Shown here piece by piece: positions 36,765-45,088 of a DNA stretch of 64,000 nt. The translations under genes and the position numbers were made by a program. This DNA is from Cellulomonas timonensis (lineage in GTDB: Bacteria > Actinomycetota > Actinomycetes > Actinomycetales > Cellulomonadaceae). The stretch is taken from the NCBI RefSeq assembly GCF_900046455.1, contig NZ_FCOT01000012.1:310001-374000 (forward strand), given 5' to 3'. Numbering within the stretch: position 1 is the stretch's first letter; every line of letters begins with the position of its first letter. The notes beneath the pieces were generated by a model. It made no database searches and was not told the DNA's origin. It was given only the letters and a program-made list of their open reading frames with translations.

Positions 36765-37510
36765 CCAGCACAGACACCCGCGCCTCGGGCGGCGCCAGCG
36801 ACCTCACGGGCGCGCAGCACGGCCTCAAGCTGGGCGACGTGACGCTCACCCTCGGCGACGGCGACGGCACCGTCACCGCACTCGACCGCGTGTCGCTGAC
36901 CGTCGCCCCCGGCGAGCTCGTCGCCGTGGTGGGGCCGTCCGGCTCCGGCAAGTCGAGCTTGCTCGCCGTGGCCGGCGCCCTCACCACGCCCGACTCGGGC
37001 TCGGTGCTGATCGACGGCCAGGACCTGGTGGCCATGCGGGACCGCGAGCGGACCCGGTTCCGCCTGGAGCACATCGGCTTCGTGTTCCAGTCCGGGAACC
37101 TGGTGCCCGCACTCACCGCCGAGGACCAGCTGCGCCTCGCGCTCCACATGCGGGGCGGCAAGCCCGCGCGCGACCCGCGCGAGCTGCTCGCGGAGGTCGG
37201 CCTGGCGGACAAGCGCGGGCGACGCCCGCATGAGCTCTCCGGCGGTGAGCGGCAGCGCGTCGGCATCGCCCGCGCCCTGGTGTGCGGCCCGTCGCTGCTG
37301 CTGGTCGACGAGCCGACATCCGCCCTGGACCGCGCGCGCAGCCAGGAGATCGTCGAGCTGCTGGCCCGCGAGACACGCCAAGCCGGGGTCGCGACTGTGA
37401 TGGTCACGCACGACCATGACATCCTGCTTCACTGCGACCGCGTGCTCGAGATGGTCGACGGCGCCCTCTCGACGGCATCCACCCGGGTGTCCGAGGGGCT
37501 GGACGACTGA
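36761..37510 (+). CDS. ABC transporter ATP-binding protein (LolD/DevA type)
   Basis: The 249-aa protein starts at ATG 36761. Walker A is GPSGSGKSS, Q-loop VFQSGNLVP, signature LSGGERQRVGIARAL, Walker B LLLVDEPTSALD and H-loop VTHDHD. Residues 1 to about 18 are a Ser/Thr/Ala-rich lead. It energises the FtsX-like permease before it and is followed by the TetR gene after 17 nt. Confidence 0.92.
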   Translation: MTSTDTRASGGASDLTGAQHGLKLGDVTLTLGDGDGTVTALDRVSLTVAPGELVAVVGPSGSGKSSLLAVAGALTTPDSGSVLIDGQDLVAMRDRERTRFRLEHIGFVFQSGNLVPALTAEDQLRLALHMRGGKPARDPRELLAEVGLADKRGRRPHELSGGERQRVGIARALVCGPSLLLVDEPTSALDRARSQEIVELLARETRQAGVATVMVTHDHDILLHCDRVLEMVDGALSTASTRVSEGLDD

Positions 37511-37527
37511 CCGAACGAGGAGGGCCC

Positions 37528-38118
37528 GTGCCGAAGATCCAGGCGGCGACGGTGGCAGAGCACCGCGCGGCCCAGCACCGGGCCCTCCTCGACGCCGCGC
37601 ACGCGCTCCTCATGGAACGGCCGGACCAGCCGCCCACCCTCGCCGCCGTGGGCGCCCGGGCCGGGCTCGCCCGCTCCAGCGTCTACCAGTACTTCGCGTC
37701 CCGTGACGACCTGCTCGGCGCGCTCGTCACCGAGGTATTCCCCCGCTGGTCGGCCACAGTGCAGCAGGCCATGGACGCCGCGGGCGACCCCGGCGACCGG
37801 GTCCTCGCCTACGTCCGCGCCAACCTGGACCTGGTCGCCGCGGGCGAGCACGCCGTGGCGCGGGCCCTCACCGAGATCGCGCCCGGCGACGCCCTGGCCC
37901 GCAGCAGCAGGGAGATGCACGACGCGCTGCTGCTCCCCCTGGTCGCCGCGCTCACCGACCTCGGGACGCCCGAGCCGCGGGTGACCGCCGAGCTGGTCAA
38001 TGGCGTGGTGCTCACCGCCAGCCGCCTGATCGAGGCCGGCCACGAGGCATCGGACGCCGATGAGCGCGCCCGCGAGCTCCTCGAGCCGTTCGTGCGGAGC
38101 TGGCTCCCCCGCCTCTGA
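37528..38118 (+). CDS. TetR-family transcriptional regulator
   Basis: The 196-aa protein starts at GTG 37528 with GAGGAGGG just upstream. The N-terminal helix-turn-helix is at residues about 12-60 (PTLAAVGARAGLARSSVYQYFASRDDLLGALV); the rest is helical ligand-binding domain. As last gene of the FtsX-ATPase operon it probably represses it. The inverted repeat at 35586-35600 is a possible binding site. Confidence 0.92.
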   Translation: MPKIQAATVAEHRAAQHRALLDAAHALLMERPDQPPTLAAVGARAGLARSSVYQYFASRDDLLGALVTEVFPRWSATVQQAMDAAGDPGDRVLAYVRANLDLVAAGEHAVARALTEIAPGDALARSSREMHDALLLPLVAALTDLGTPEPRVTAELVNGVVLTASRLIEAGHEASDADERARELLEPFVRSWLPRL

Positions 38119-38164
38119 CCGGCACGCCCGCGCCTGTCCAGGTCGTGCGTGGCAGGATCGCGGG

Positions 38165-38623
38165 ATGACCACGGACCAGGCATCGCAGACCACCCCCACC
38201 CCCGCGGCCACTCCCGCCGAGCTCTGGGTCGAGCGCACCGGGCGGCGCACCTACACCGGGCGCAACTCGCGCGGCGCCGAGGTGCTGATCGGTCCCGTCG
38301 AGGCCGGCGCCGTCTTCACCCCCGGGGAGCTGTTGAAGATCGCGCTCGCCGGATGCACCGGGATGAGCGCGGACACCGCGCTGGCCCACCGCCTGGGCGA
38401 CGACGTCGCGGTGACCGTGGAGGTCGAGGGGCCCAGCGACCCCGACGAGGACCGCTACCCCGTGCTGACCGAGCGCCTGGTGGTGGACCTCAGCAGCCTT
38501 GACGCGGCGCAGCGCGAGCGCCTGCTGACGGTGGTGCACCGCGCCGTCGACAACCACTGCACGGTGGGCCGCACGCTCACCCACGGGGCCACGATCGAGC
38601 TCACTGTGGAGGGCGAGCGATGA
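38165..38623 (+). CDS. OsmC/Ohr family protein
   Basis: The 152-aa protein starts at ATG 38165; CAGGAT ending six bases before may be a leaderless -10. It has the two Cys of thiol peroxidases, in LAGCTGMSADTAL and DNHCTVGRTL, and normal family length. OsmC/Ohr proteins reduce organic hydroperoxides. The stop overlaps the next gene by 4 nt. Confidence 0.88.
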   Translation: MTTDQASQTTPTPAATPAELWVERTGRRTYTGRNSRGAEVLIGPVEAGAVFTPGELLKIALAGCTGMSADTALAHRLGDDVAVTVEVEGPSDPDEDRYPVLTERLVVDLSSLDAAQRERLLTVVHRAVDNHCTVGRTLTHGATIELTVEGER

Positions 38624-39411
38624 GCCCGGCCCTCGCGCGCCGCAAGCCGCCCCGGGAGCGCGCCGAGGTCGTCCCGGCTGGGCAGGACACCGATGGTCCG
38701 CACCTGCGCCGGACCCCGCTGCTCGACGCGGCCCTCGACAAGGCGGTGACGATCCCCTCGGCGACGATCCACGCGCACGTCGAGAGCCTGCGCCGCCGCA
38801 ACCCGCACGCGTCCCCGCAGCAGATCGTCTGGCTGCTGGAGCGCGAGTACATGCGCGTCGTGCAGGCCACCGGGGGCGCCGTGGGCGTGGCGGCAGCCGC
38901 CCCGGCCGTCGGCACCGGCGTGGCGATGGCCCTGACGGCCAGCGACGTGGCGACGTTCTTCGCCGCGTCGGCGGCGTTCTCCCTGGCCGTGGCCAGCGTG
39001 CACGGCATCGAGGTGCAGGACGCCGAGCGGCGTCGCGCGCTGCTCCTCGCCACGGTGCTGGGCGAGAGCGGCGCGAAGATCGTCACGGACTCCGCGCAGA
39101 TCGGCTCGGCGCACTTCGCCCGCGCCCTGCTCACCCGCATGCCGACGTCGACGATCCGCAAGGTCAACTCGACGCTCACGCGGCGCCTGGTCCGGTCGCA
39201 GGCGGCCCGGCAGGGTGGGCTTGCCTTCGGTCGGCTGCTCCCCTTCGGCATCGGCGCCGCGGTGGGCGTCGCGGGCGCCCGTGCGCTCGGCAAGCCCGTG
39301 GTGCAGGGCGCCCGGCTGGCCTTCGGCCCCGCCCCTGAGCACTTCCCCCAGGTCATCGAGGGTGTCGGCGGCCTCGTGGTCCCCGGCCAGATCGGGAACG
39401 GGCAAGGCTGA
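38620..39411 (+). CDS. Hypothetical hydrophobic protein, possibly EcsC-like
   Basis: The 263-aa protein starts at ATG 38620, overlapping osmC (ATGA). The N-terminus is basic. Three Ala/Gly-rich amphipathic or membrane segments follow: TGGAVGVAAAAPAVGTGVAM, DVATFFAASAAFSLAVA and the end segment FGRLLPFGIGAAVGVAGARA. Between them is a charged helix (HGIEVQDAERRRALLLATVLGE). The pattern recalls EcsC-family proteins, but I cannot confirm this. Tight coupling to OsmC suggests a linked stress role. Confidence 0.7.
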   Translation: MSPALARRKPPRERAEVVPAGQDTDGPHLRRTPLLDAALDKAVTIPSATIHAHVESLRRRNPHASPQQIVWLLEREYMRVVQATGGAVGVAAAAPAVGTGVAMALTASDVATFFAASAAFSLAVASVHGIEVQDAERRRALLLATVLGESGAKIVTDSAQIGSAHFARALLTRMPTSTIRKVNSTLTRRLVRSQAARQGGLAFGRLLPFGIGAAVGVAGARALGKPVVQGARLAFGPAPEHFPQVIEGVGGLVVPGQIGNGQG

Positions 39412-39456
39412 GGGCGGGCGCCTCGTCTGAGCTGTCGCTCAGCCGGCCGCCCGCCC
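39412..39456. terminator. Bidirectional terminator
   Basis: Outer arms GGGCGGGC (39412-39419) and GCCCGCCC (39449-39456) enclose a second perfect stem CTGAGC-TGTC-GCTCAG (39427-39442). It lies between the convergent hydrophobic-protein gene and the aldo/keto reductase gene, and can serve both. Confidence 0.75.
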
Positions 39457-39481
39457 CCAGGCGCAAGTCAGAGGCGTCCGC

Positions 39482-40474
39482 TCACCAGCGGTCGTGGACG
39501 TGTGCGCGCACCGACGTGTCGTAGACCCGCTCGAGCTCGGCAGCGGTGACCTCGTCCAGCGGCGCCAGGGTTGCGGCCGCCGCGTTGCCCCGCGCCTGCT
39601 CGGCGTTGCGCGCCCCCGGGATCACCACGGAGACGCCCTCCTGGTCCAGGATCCAGCGCAGGGCGAGCTGTGCGGTGGTGGCGCCGTCGGGGGTGCGCGC
39701 GGCGACCTCGCGCGCCGCCAGGACGCCCACCTCGAACGGCACCCCGGCGAACGTCTCGCCCACGTCGAAGGACTCGCCGTGGCGGTTGAACGTGCGGTGG
39801 TCGGTGGCGGCGAACGTCGTGCTCTCGTCGTACTTGCCGGACAGCAGGCCGCTCGCGAGCGGCACCCGGGCGATGATCCCGACGCCAGCCTCGACGGCGG
39901 CGGGGAGCACCGCCTCGAGGGGCTTGCGGCGGAAGACGTTGAGGATGATCTGCACGGACGCGACGTTCGGGCGGGCGATGGCGGCCAATGCCTCGTCGAC
40001 CGTCTCCACCGACACCCCGTAGGCGGCGATGGCCTTGTCCGCGACGAGCTCGTCCAGCGCGTCGTACACGCTGTCGCGGTGGAAGACCTCGGTGGGCGGG
40101 CAGTGGAGCTGCACCAGGTCGAGCGTGTCCACCCCGAGGTTCTGGCGGGAGCGGTCGGCCCAGCCGCGGAACGCGTCGAGCGTGTACGCGTCGGCCACAT
40201 GCGGGTCCGCGCGTCGGCCCATCTTGGTGGCGACGGTCAGCCCCTGGGCCTGGTCGCCCCGCTCGGCGAGGAACCGGCCGATCAGCCGCTCGCTGCGACC
40301 GTCGCCGTACACGTCGGCGGTGTCGAGGAAGGTCACCCCGCTGGCGACCGCCGCGTCGAGCACCGCGAAGGCGTCGTCGTCGGCCACCTCGCCCCAGTCC
40401 CCGCCCAGCTGCCAGCAGCCCAGGCCCACAACCCCGACCGACCTGCCCGTCCGTCCCAGCACACGCGTCTCCAT
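39482..40474 (-). CDS. Aldo/keto reductase
   Basis: The 330-aa protein starts at ATG 40474. The catalytic tetrad is readable: Asp and Tyr in FLDTADVYGDG, Lys in VATKMG, His in VQLHCPP. NADP-binding elements include VIPGARNAEQARGN near the end. It reduces aldehydes or ketones; the substrate is unknown. TAGCGT seven bases before the ATG suggests a leaderless start. Confidence 0.92.
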   Translation of the reverse strand: METRVLGRTGRSVGVVGLGCWQLGGDWGEVADDDAFAVLDAAVASGVTFLDTADVYGDGRSERLIGRFLAERGDQAQGLTVATKMGRRADPHVADAYTLDAFRGWADRSRQNLGVDTLDLVQLHCPPTEVFHRDSVYDALDELVADKAIAAYGVSVETVDEALAAIARPNVASVQIILNVFRRKPLEAVLPAAVEAGVGIIARVPLASGLLSGKYDESTTFAATDHRTFNRHGESFDVGETFAGVPFEVGVLAAREVAARTPDGATTAQLALRWILDQEGVSVVIPGARNAEQARGNAAAATLAPLDEVTAAELERVYDTSVRAHVHDRW

Positions 40475-40529
40475 GTCCGTGACGCTACCGTGAGGAGGAC
40501 GCGATCCAGCACACGCCGGGAGGCCTGGC

Positions 40530-41087
40530 ATGTCGTCTCCACAGGTCAGGCCTTCGCGGGTCAGCGACAACGTCGCCGCCCGCCGGGCTGGGGGCGCAGG
40601 GCGCCTGGTGTCGGTCACCCGACTGCTCCCGATCCCCGCCGCCGAGGCGTTCGCCCTGCTGACGGACCTGCGGAGCCACGCGCGCTGGATCCCGATGACG
40701 CGGGTGCACGTGCCGCCCGGCCCGCCTCGGCTGGGCGCGCTCGTGACGGCAGTGTCCGGCCCCCTCACCCGACGCGGCGCGCCGGGGCTGGTCGACCGGA
40801 TGCGGATCGACCGCCTGGACCCGCCCGATCCGGCGGCCGGGACGCCGGGGGTCGCGGTGTTCGCCAAACTCGGCCCGGTGCTGCTCGGCGAGTCTCGGAT
40901 GGAGGTGGCGCCCGCGGGCCCCCGCCACAGCCGGGTCACGTGGTCCGAACGGGCGTGGCTGGCCGGCCCTGTCCCCGCCGCCGCCCTGGTGGCGCCCGTG
41001 CTGCGCGGCATGCTGGCCCTCGCGCTCGCCCGCGTGGCCCGCGAGCTCCGGAGGCGGGCGTCGCCCTCGCCGGGACCGGGGCGATGA
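40530..41087 (+). CDS. SRPBCC-family protein (polyketide cyclase/START-like)
   Basis: The 185-aa protein starts at ATG 40530 with GGGAGG six bases upstream. The central part (TRLLPIPAAEAFALLTDLRSHARWIPMTRV ... RMRIDRLDPP ... SRVTWSERAWLAG) matches the START-like fold that binds hydrophobic ligands. It overlaps the next gene by 4 nt. No catalytic role can be assigned. Confidence 0.8.
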   Translation: MSSPQVRPSRVSDNVAARRAGGAGRLVSVTRLLPIPAAEAFALLTDLRSHARWIPMTRVHVPPGPPRLGALVTAVSGPLTRRGAPGLVDRMRIDRLDPPDPAAGTPGVAVFAKLGPVLLGESRMEVAPAGPRHSRVTWSERAWLAGPVPAAALVAPVLRGMLALALARVARELRRRASPSPGPGR

Positions 41088-41560
41088 CGCACCCGCGGAT
41101 GTACGACGAGCACGACCCATGCCTCGCGCAGGTGCGGCTCCTCGCCGCCGGCTTCCCCGAGTCGTCCGAGGTGGAGTCGTGGGGCCGCCCCACATTCCGC
41201 GCCGGGCGCAGGATCTTCGCGGCCTTCGGCACGCAGGTGAGCCCGCACGGCCTCGTGCTGCGCCCCGACGAGGACGAGCGCGCCGCCCTGCTGGGCGACC
41301 CGCGCTTCTCCGTGCCGCCGTACTACGGGCCGGCGGGCTGGCTGGCGCTGGACCTGGACGCCGAGCCTTTGGACTGGGACGAGGTCGCCGAGCTGCTCGA
41401 CGACTCCTACCGCCAGGTGGCGCTGCGCCGCATGCTGCGAGCGCTCGACGGGCGCCCCGCAAGCCCGCGCAACGAATCGCCGCCACAAGCGCATTCGACG
41501 CAACGATTGCCACCCATGGCACAACGCGACCTGTCGATTCCGCCTCCAGGCGGCTCGTAG
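41084..41560 (+). CDS. MmcQ/YjbR family protein
   Basis: The 158-aa protein starts at ATG 41084 (ATGA overlap). Residues about 8-120 match the MmcQ/YjbR DNA-binding-like fold (RLLAAGFPESSEVESWGRPTFRAGRRIFAAFG; YYGPAGWLALDLD). The last 35 or so residues are Pro/Ser/Gln-rich and unusual; the DNA here also carries the likely promoter and Lrp sites of the next operon, so the true biological C-terminus may be less constrained. Function unknown. Confidence 0.8.
   Translation: MTHPRMYDEHDPCLAQVRLLAAGFPESSEVESWGRPTFRAGRRIFAAFGTQVSPHGLVLRPDEDERAALLGDPRFSVPPYYGPAGWLALDLDAEPLDWDEVAELLDDSYRQVALRRMLRALDGRPASPRNESPPQAHSTQRLPPMAQRDLSIPPPGGS
41469..41510 (+). promoter_or_regulatory. Candidate Lrp-type sites before the arginine operon
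   Basis: GCAACGAATCGC (41469-41480) and GCAACGATTGC (41500-41510, perfect GCAA/TTGC palindrome) lie in an AT-rich patch 110-150 nt before the guanidine hydrolase gene. A GCAAC/GTTGC inverted repeat also precedes the nearby Lrp gene, so shared control by that protein is plausible. Confidence 0.4.
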
Positions 41561-41622
41561 GCTCGATACGACCTTGTCCCGATGACGCGACGCCACCCTC
41601 CTGCCCTCCTGAAGGAGCACCC

Positions 41623-42477
41623 ATGCCCGTGAGCCCGGTCACCGAGCACTCCACGCCCCGCACCGCCACCCCGCGCCGCTACCTCATGTGCGAGCCGGTG
41701 CACTACACCGTCTCCTACGAGATCAACCCGTGGATGGACTCGACCCGGCACACCGACACCGACCTCGCCCTGCGCCAGTGGCGCACGCTGCGCGACGTGT
41801 ACCTCGACCTCGGCCACACCGTCGAGACGATCGACCCGATCCCCGGCCTGCCCGACATGGTCTACGCCGCCAACGGCGCCCTCATCGTCGACGGCATCGT
41901 CTACTCGGCCCGGTTCCGCCACCCGGAGCGCGGCCCCGAGGGCCCGGCGTACCAGAAGTGGTTCGCGGACCGGGGCTTCGTCACGCACACCGCCGCCGAG
42001 GTCAACGAGGGCGAGGGCGACATCCTCCCCGTGGGCGACCTGATCCTGGCCGGCACCGGCTTCCGCACCGACCGCTCCGCCCACGCCGAGCTCGCGCAGG
42101 TCACCGGCCACCGGGTGGTGTCCCTGGAGCTCGTCGACGCGCGCTACTACCACCTCGACACCGCGCTGGCCGTGCTGCAGAGCGACCCCGCCGACCCGCA
42201 GATCGCCTACTACCCGCCGGCGTTCTCCGCCGAGTCCCAGGCGACGCTCCGCGAGCTGTTCCCCGACGCGCTGCACGCCACCGACCGGGACGCCGCCGCG
42301 CTGGGGCTCAACGCGGTCAGCGACGGGAAGCACGTGGTCGTGGCGCCCGGGGCCGTGGACCTGGCGCCCGCGCTGCGCGAACGGGGCTACACGACCATCC
42401 CGGTGGACACCAGCGAGCTGCTCAAGGGCGGCGGCGGCGCCAAGTGCTGCACGCTCGAGATCCGCGACGTGCCATGA
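41623..42477 (+). CDS. DDAH/arginine-dihydrolase-type guanidine hydrolase
   Basis: The 284-aa protein starts at ATG 41623 with GAAGGAG five bases upstream. It is a pentein-fold guanidine-modifying enzyme: substrate loop HYTVSYEINPWMD, catalytic His177 (DARYYHLDTAL) and nucleophile Cys275 or Cys276 near the end (GGAKCCTLEI). Annotators usually call it dimethylargininase. The segment MVYAANGALI carries Asn84 where dimethylargininases have an acidic pair; Asn here is the hallmark I recall for arginine dihydrolases (arginine to ornithine, ammonia and CO2). Translational coupling to ornithine aminotransferase favours ornithine as product. The dihydrolase reading is inference. Confidence 0.85.
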   Translation: MPVSPVTEHSTPRTATPRRYLMCEPVHYTVSYEINPWMDSTRHTDTDLALRQWRTLRDVYLDLGHTVETIDPIPGLPDMVYAANGALIVDGIVYSARFRHPERGPEGPAYQKWFADRGFVTHTAAEVNEGEGDILPVGDLILAGTGFRTDRSAHAELAQVTGHRVVSLELVDARYYHLDTALAVLQSDPADPQIAYYPPAFSAESQATLRELFPDALHATDRDAAALGLNAVSDGKHVVVAPGAVDLAPALRERGYTTIPVDTSELLKGGGGAKCCTLEIRDVP

Positions 42478-43703
42478 CCGCCACCGCGGGCCCCCACGTG
42501 GGAGCCGACGCCCGGCGCAGCCGGCTGGCCTCGAACTACGCCCCGCTGCCCGTGAGCCTGACCTGGGCCTCCGGCGCCTGGGCCCGCGACGTGCACGGAC
42601 ACGCGTACATCGACATGCTCGCGGGGTACTCGTCGCTGAACTTCGGCCACCGGCACCCCGCACTGGTCGCCGCCGCGCATGACCAGCTCGACCGGCTCAC
42701 GTTGTCCTCCCGCGCCTTCGGCCACGACCTCCTCGAGCCGTTCGCCGACGCGCTCGCGCGCCTCGCCGCGCCCGCGATGCGGGGGGACGAGCCGCTGGTG
42801 CTGCCGATGAACACCGGGGCCGAGGCCGTGGAGACCGCCATCAAGGCGGCCCGCAAGTGGGGGTACGACGTGCGCGGCGTGACGCCCGAGCGGGCCACGA
42901 TCATCGTCGCGGACGGCAACTTCCACGGCCGCACCACCACGATCGTGTCGTTCTCCACGGACCCGCAGGCCCGGGACGGCTTCGGCCCGTTCACCCCGGG
43001 CTTCAGGGTCGTGCCCTACGCGGACGCCGAGGCCCTGGCGGCGGCCATCGACGAGACGACCGTCGCGGTGCTGCTCGAGCCCGTGCAGGGCGAGCAGGGC
43101 GTCGTCGTGCCGCCCGCCGACTACCTGCCGGCAGTCCGCGCGATCTGCGACGACACCGGCGTGCTGCTCATCGCCGACGAGATCCAGTCGGGGCTCGGCC
43201 GCACCGGGACGACGTTCGCCTGCGAGCTGTGGGACGTGCAGCCCGACCTCATGACGCTGGGCAAGGCGCTCGGCGGGGGGATCGTGCCGGTCAGCGCCGT
43301 CGTGGGCCGCGAGGACGTCCTGGACGTGCTCGCCCCCGGCACCCACGGCTCCACGTTCGGCGGCAACCCGCTGGCGTGCGCGGTCGGGCTGGCCGTCGTC
43401 GAGCTGCTCAGCACGGGGACGATGCAGGCCCGCGCCCGGACCCTCGGCGCCCACATGCACGCCCGCCTCGCCACGATGGCCAGCGCCGGGTTGATCGAGC
43501 GCAGCCGCGGAGTCGGCCTGTGGGCGGGCATCGACGTGGACCCCGCCCACCTGACCGGCCGCGAGCTGTGCGAGCGCCTGCTCGAGCGCGGCGTGCTCGC
43601 CAAGGACACCCACGGCTCGACGATCCGCCCGGCCCCGCCGATCACGATCGACGAGCAGGACCTCGACCTGGCCCTGGACCGGCTGGGCCAGGCCCTGTGC
43701 TGA
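42474..43703 (+). CDS. rocD: Ornithine aminotransferase
   Basis: The 409-aa class III aminotransferase starts at ATG 42474, overlapping the guanidine hydrolase stop. It has NTGAEAVETAIKAARKWGY, FHGRTTTIVSFS, LLEPVQGEQGVVVPP, LLIADEIQSGLGRTG and the PLP-Lys motif MTLGKALGGGIVPVSAV. It converts ornithine and 2-oxoglutarate to glutamate semialdehyde and glutamate. Together with the upstream gene it makes a two-step arginine (or methylarginine plus downstream) catabolic unit. Confidence 0.94.
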   Translation: MTATAGPHVGADARRSRLASNYAPLPVSLTWASGAWARDVHGHAYIDMLAGYSSLNFGHRHPALVAAAHDQLDRLTLSSRAFGHDLLEPFADALARLAAPAMRGDEPLVLPMNTGAEAVETAIKAARKWGYDVRGVTPERATIIVADGNFHGRTTTIVSFSTDPQARDGFGPFTPGFRVVPYADAEALAAAIDETTVAVLLEPVQGEQGVVVPPADYLPAVRAICDDTGVLLIADEIQSGLGRTGTTFACELWDVQPDLMTLGKALGGGIVPVSAVVGREDVLDVLAPGTHGSTFGGNPLACAVGLAVVELLSTGTMQARARTLGAHMHARLATMASAGLIERSRGVGLWAGIDVDPAHLTGRELCERLLERGVLAKDTHGSTIRPAPPITIDEQDLDLALDRLGQALC

Positions 43704-43710
43704 GGCGCCC

Positions 43711-43722
43711 GCTCAGCTGAGC
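43711..43722. terminator. Palindrome between convergent rocD and CAP-type gene
   Basis: GCTCAGCTGAGC is a perfect 12-bp palindrome over the stop codon of the minus-strand gene, 8 nt past the rocD stop. As RNA it can pair only with a minimal loop, so a terminator role is uncertain. Confidence 0.3.
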
Positions 43723-44942
43723 TTGATCGCGGTGAACAGGCGGCCGTCCCGCACCACGGCGCCGATCGACATGCGGCTGATGTCGCTCTTCAGCATCCAC
43801 GTGTTGTGGGACGAGGAGTTGGCGTAGGCGTTGATCATCGCGCTGGAGCTGGCGGGCTGCACCCAGCCGACGATCGAGTCGTTGCCGCCGTGCCAGATGC
43901 GCCACTCGCTGGCCATCGCGGTGGCGTGCGCGCTCAGCGTCGACGAGCCCGAGATGCTGAGCGCGGGCAGCCCGTTGTTCGCGCGGTGCGCGTTGAGCGC
44001 GTCCCCGATCGACTGGATGCCGTAGGCCTCGATGCCGGCGACCTGCGCCGCGGCCGGGGCCCCGGCAGCGGCTCCCGCCGATGCGGCGGCCGGGGCTGCC
44101 GCACGGCTGCTGCGGGGCGTGGCCTTCGAGCTCGCGGCGCGAGTCTTCCGCTCGGCGGCGGCCGCGGCCTCGGCCGCTGCCACCCGCTCGGCCTCGAGCC
44201 GGGCGTCCTCGGCGGCCTGCCACTGCGCCTGCGCCTCCACGACCGCCTGCTGCGGGGCCGCCAGGGCCGCGACGGACCCGCGCACGTCGACAGGGCTCGT
44301 CCCCTGGCCCAGTGCTGCCGCCTTCGCGGCGGCGGTGTCCATCGCCTCCTGCAGCGCGGCACGGGGCACGTCCCCGGCCTGCGCGTTCGCGTCGAGCACC
44401 GCCTGGGCCTGGGCATGCGCCGCCAACGCGGCGTCGCCCTGTGCGGCGAGGGCGGAGGCGACACCGGCCCGCGCGACCGCGGCACGGCTCTGCTGGAAGA
44501 ACTGGGCGTCCGCCCGCTGCTCGGACACGACGCGTGCCACGCGGTCCTGGACCCTGGCCAGCTCGGCGGCCCGCGACTCCTGCTGCAACCGCACGACGGT
44601 CCCACCCGCGATCGCCGCGATGATCACCACGACGCTGAGGCTCACCACCACCGTGGTCGGGCGGCCCGGGCGCGCTGCGGACCTCGCGGCGCGGCGCGGA
44701 CGTGACGTGTCGGTCTGCGGCGGCGCCGCAGGCGGCTCCGCCGACGGGACGAAGAGGCCGGCGAGGTCGGGCAGCAGCAGCGCGGCCGTCTCAGGCGGCA
44801 GCGGCTCCAGCTGGGGCGGGGGGACGAACGACGCCGGGCGGGACTCGACGGGCGGCGCGCTGACCTGCGCGAGCCCGCTCCCCTGCCGCTGCGTCGGCAC
44901 TGTCTCGAGCCGCCGCTGATGCTTGTGCCGGACTGTCGCCAT
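43713..44942 (-). CDS. Membrane-anchored coiled-coil protein with CAP-like domain
   Basis: The 409-aa protein starts at ATG 44942 (GAGGGG eight bases upstream). A basic/Pro-rich cytoplasmic stretch (1-95) is followed by one helix (about 96-117), then an Ala/Gln/Glu-rich coiled coil (about 118-310, containing ERVAAAEAAAAAERK), and a C-terminal CAP/SCP-like domain (about 318-409; LNAHRANNGLPALS, ATAMASEWRIWHGG, SHNTWMLKSDISRMSIGAV). It would span or contact the cell wall. The CAP metal-binding residues are only partly kept. Role unknown. Confidence 0.8.
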   Translation of the reverse strand: MATVRHKHQRRLETVPTQRQGSGLAQVSAPPVESRPASFVPPPQLEPLPPETAALLLPDLAGLFVPSAEPPAAPPQTDTSRPRRAARSAARPGRPTTVVVSLSVVVIIAAIAGGTVVRLQQESRAAELARVQDRVARVVSEQRADAQFFQQSRAAVARAGVASALAAQGDAALAAHAQAQAVLDANAQAGDVPRAALQEAMDTAAAKAAALGQGTSPVDVRGSVAALAAPQQAVVEAQAQWQAAEDARLEAERVAAAEAAAAAERKTRAASSKATPRSSRAAAPAAASAGAAAGAPAAAQVAGIEAYGIQSIGDALNAHRANNGLPALSISGSSTLSAHATAMASEWRIWHGGNDSIVGWVQPASSSAMINAYANSSSHNTWMLKSDISRMSIGAVVRDGRLFTAIKLS

Positions 44943-45025
44943 TAGTGAGCCCCCTCGTGTCGTGCACGACTTTCCTCGACCCCGAGAGCATCGGCAACCG
45001 GGAGAAACTTCTGAAGTCGCTGGGA

Positions 45026-45046
45026 GCAACCTGTGCCGCGTGTTGC
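45026..45046 (+). promoter_or_regulatory. Inverted repeat before the Lrp gene
   Basis: GCAAC-N11-GTTGC lies 43-63 nt before the Lrp start, in the gap shared with the CAP-type gene. It resembles the GCAA/TTGC element before the arginine operon and may be an autoregulatory Lrp site. Confidence 0.4.
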
Positions 45047-45088
45047 GGGCGCCGATGCGCCGCAGGGGATCTGGGCCATCATGAGCGG

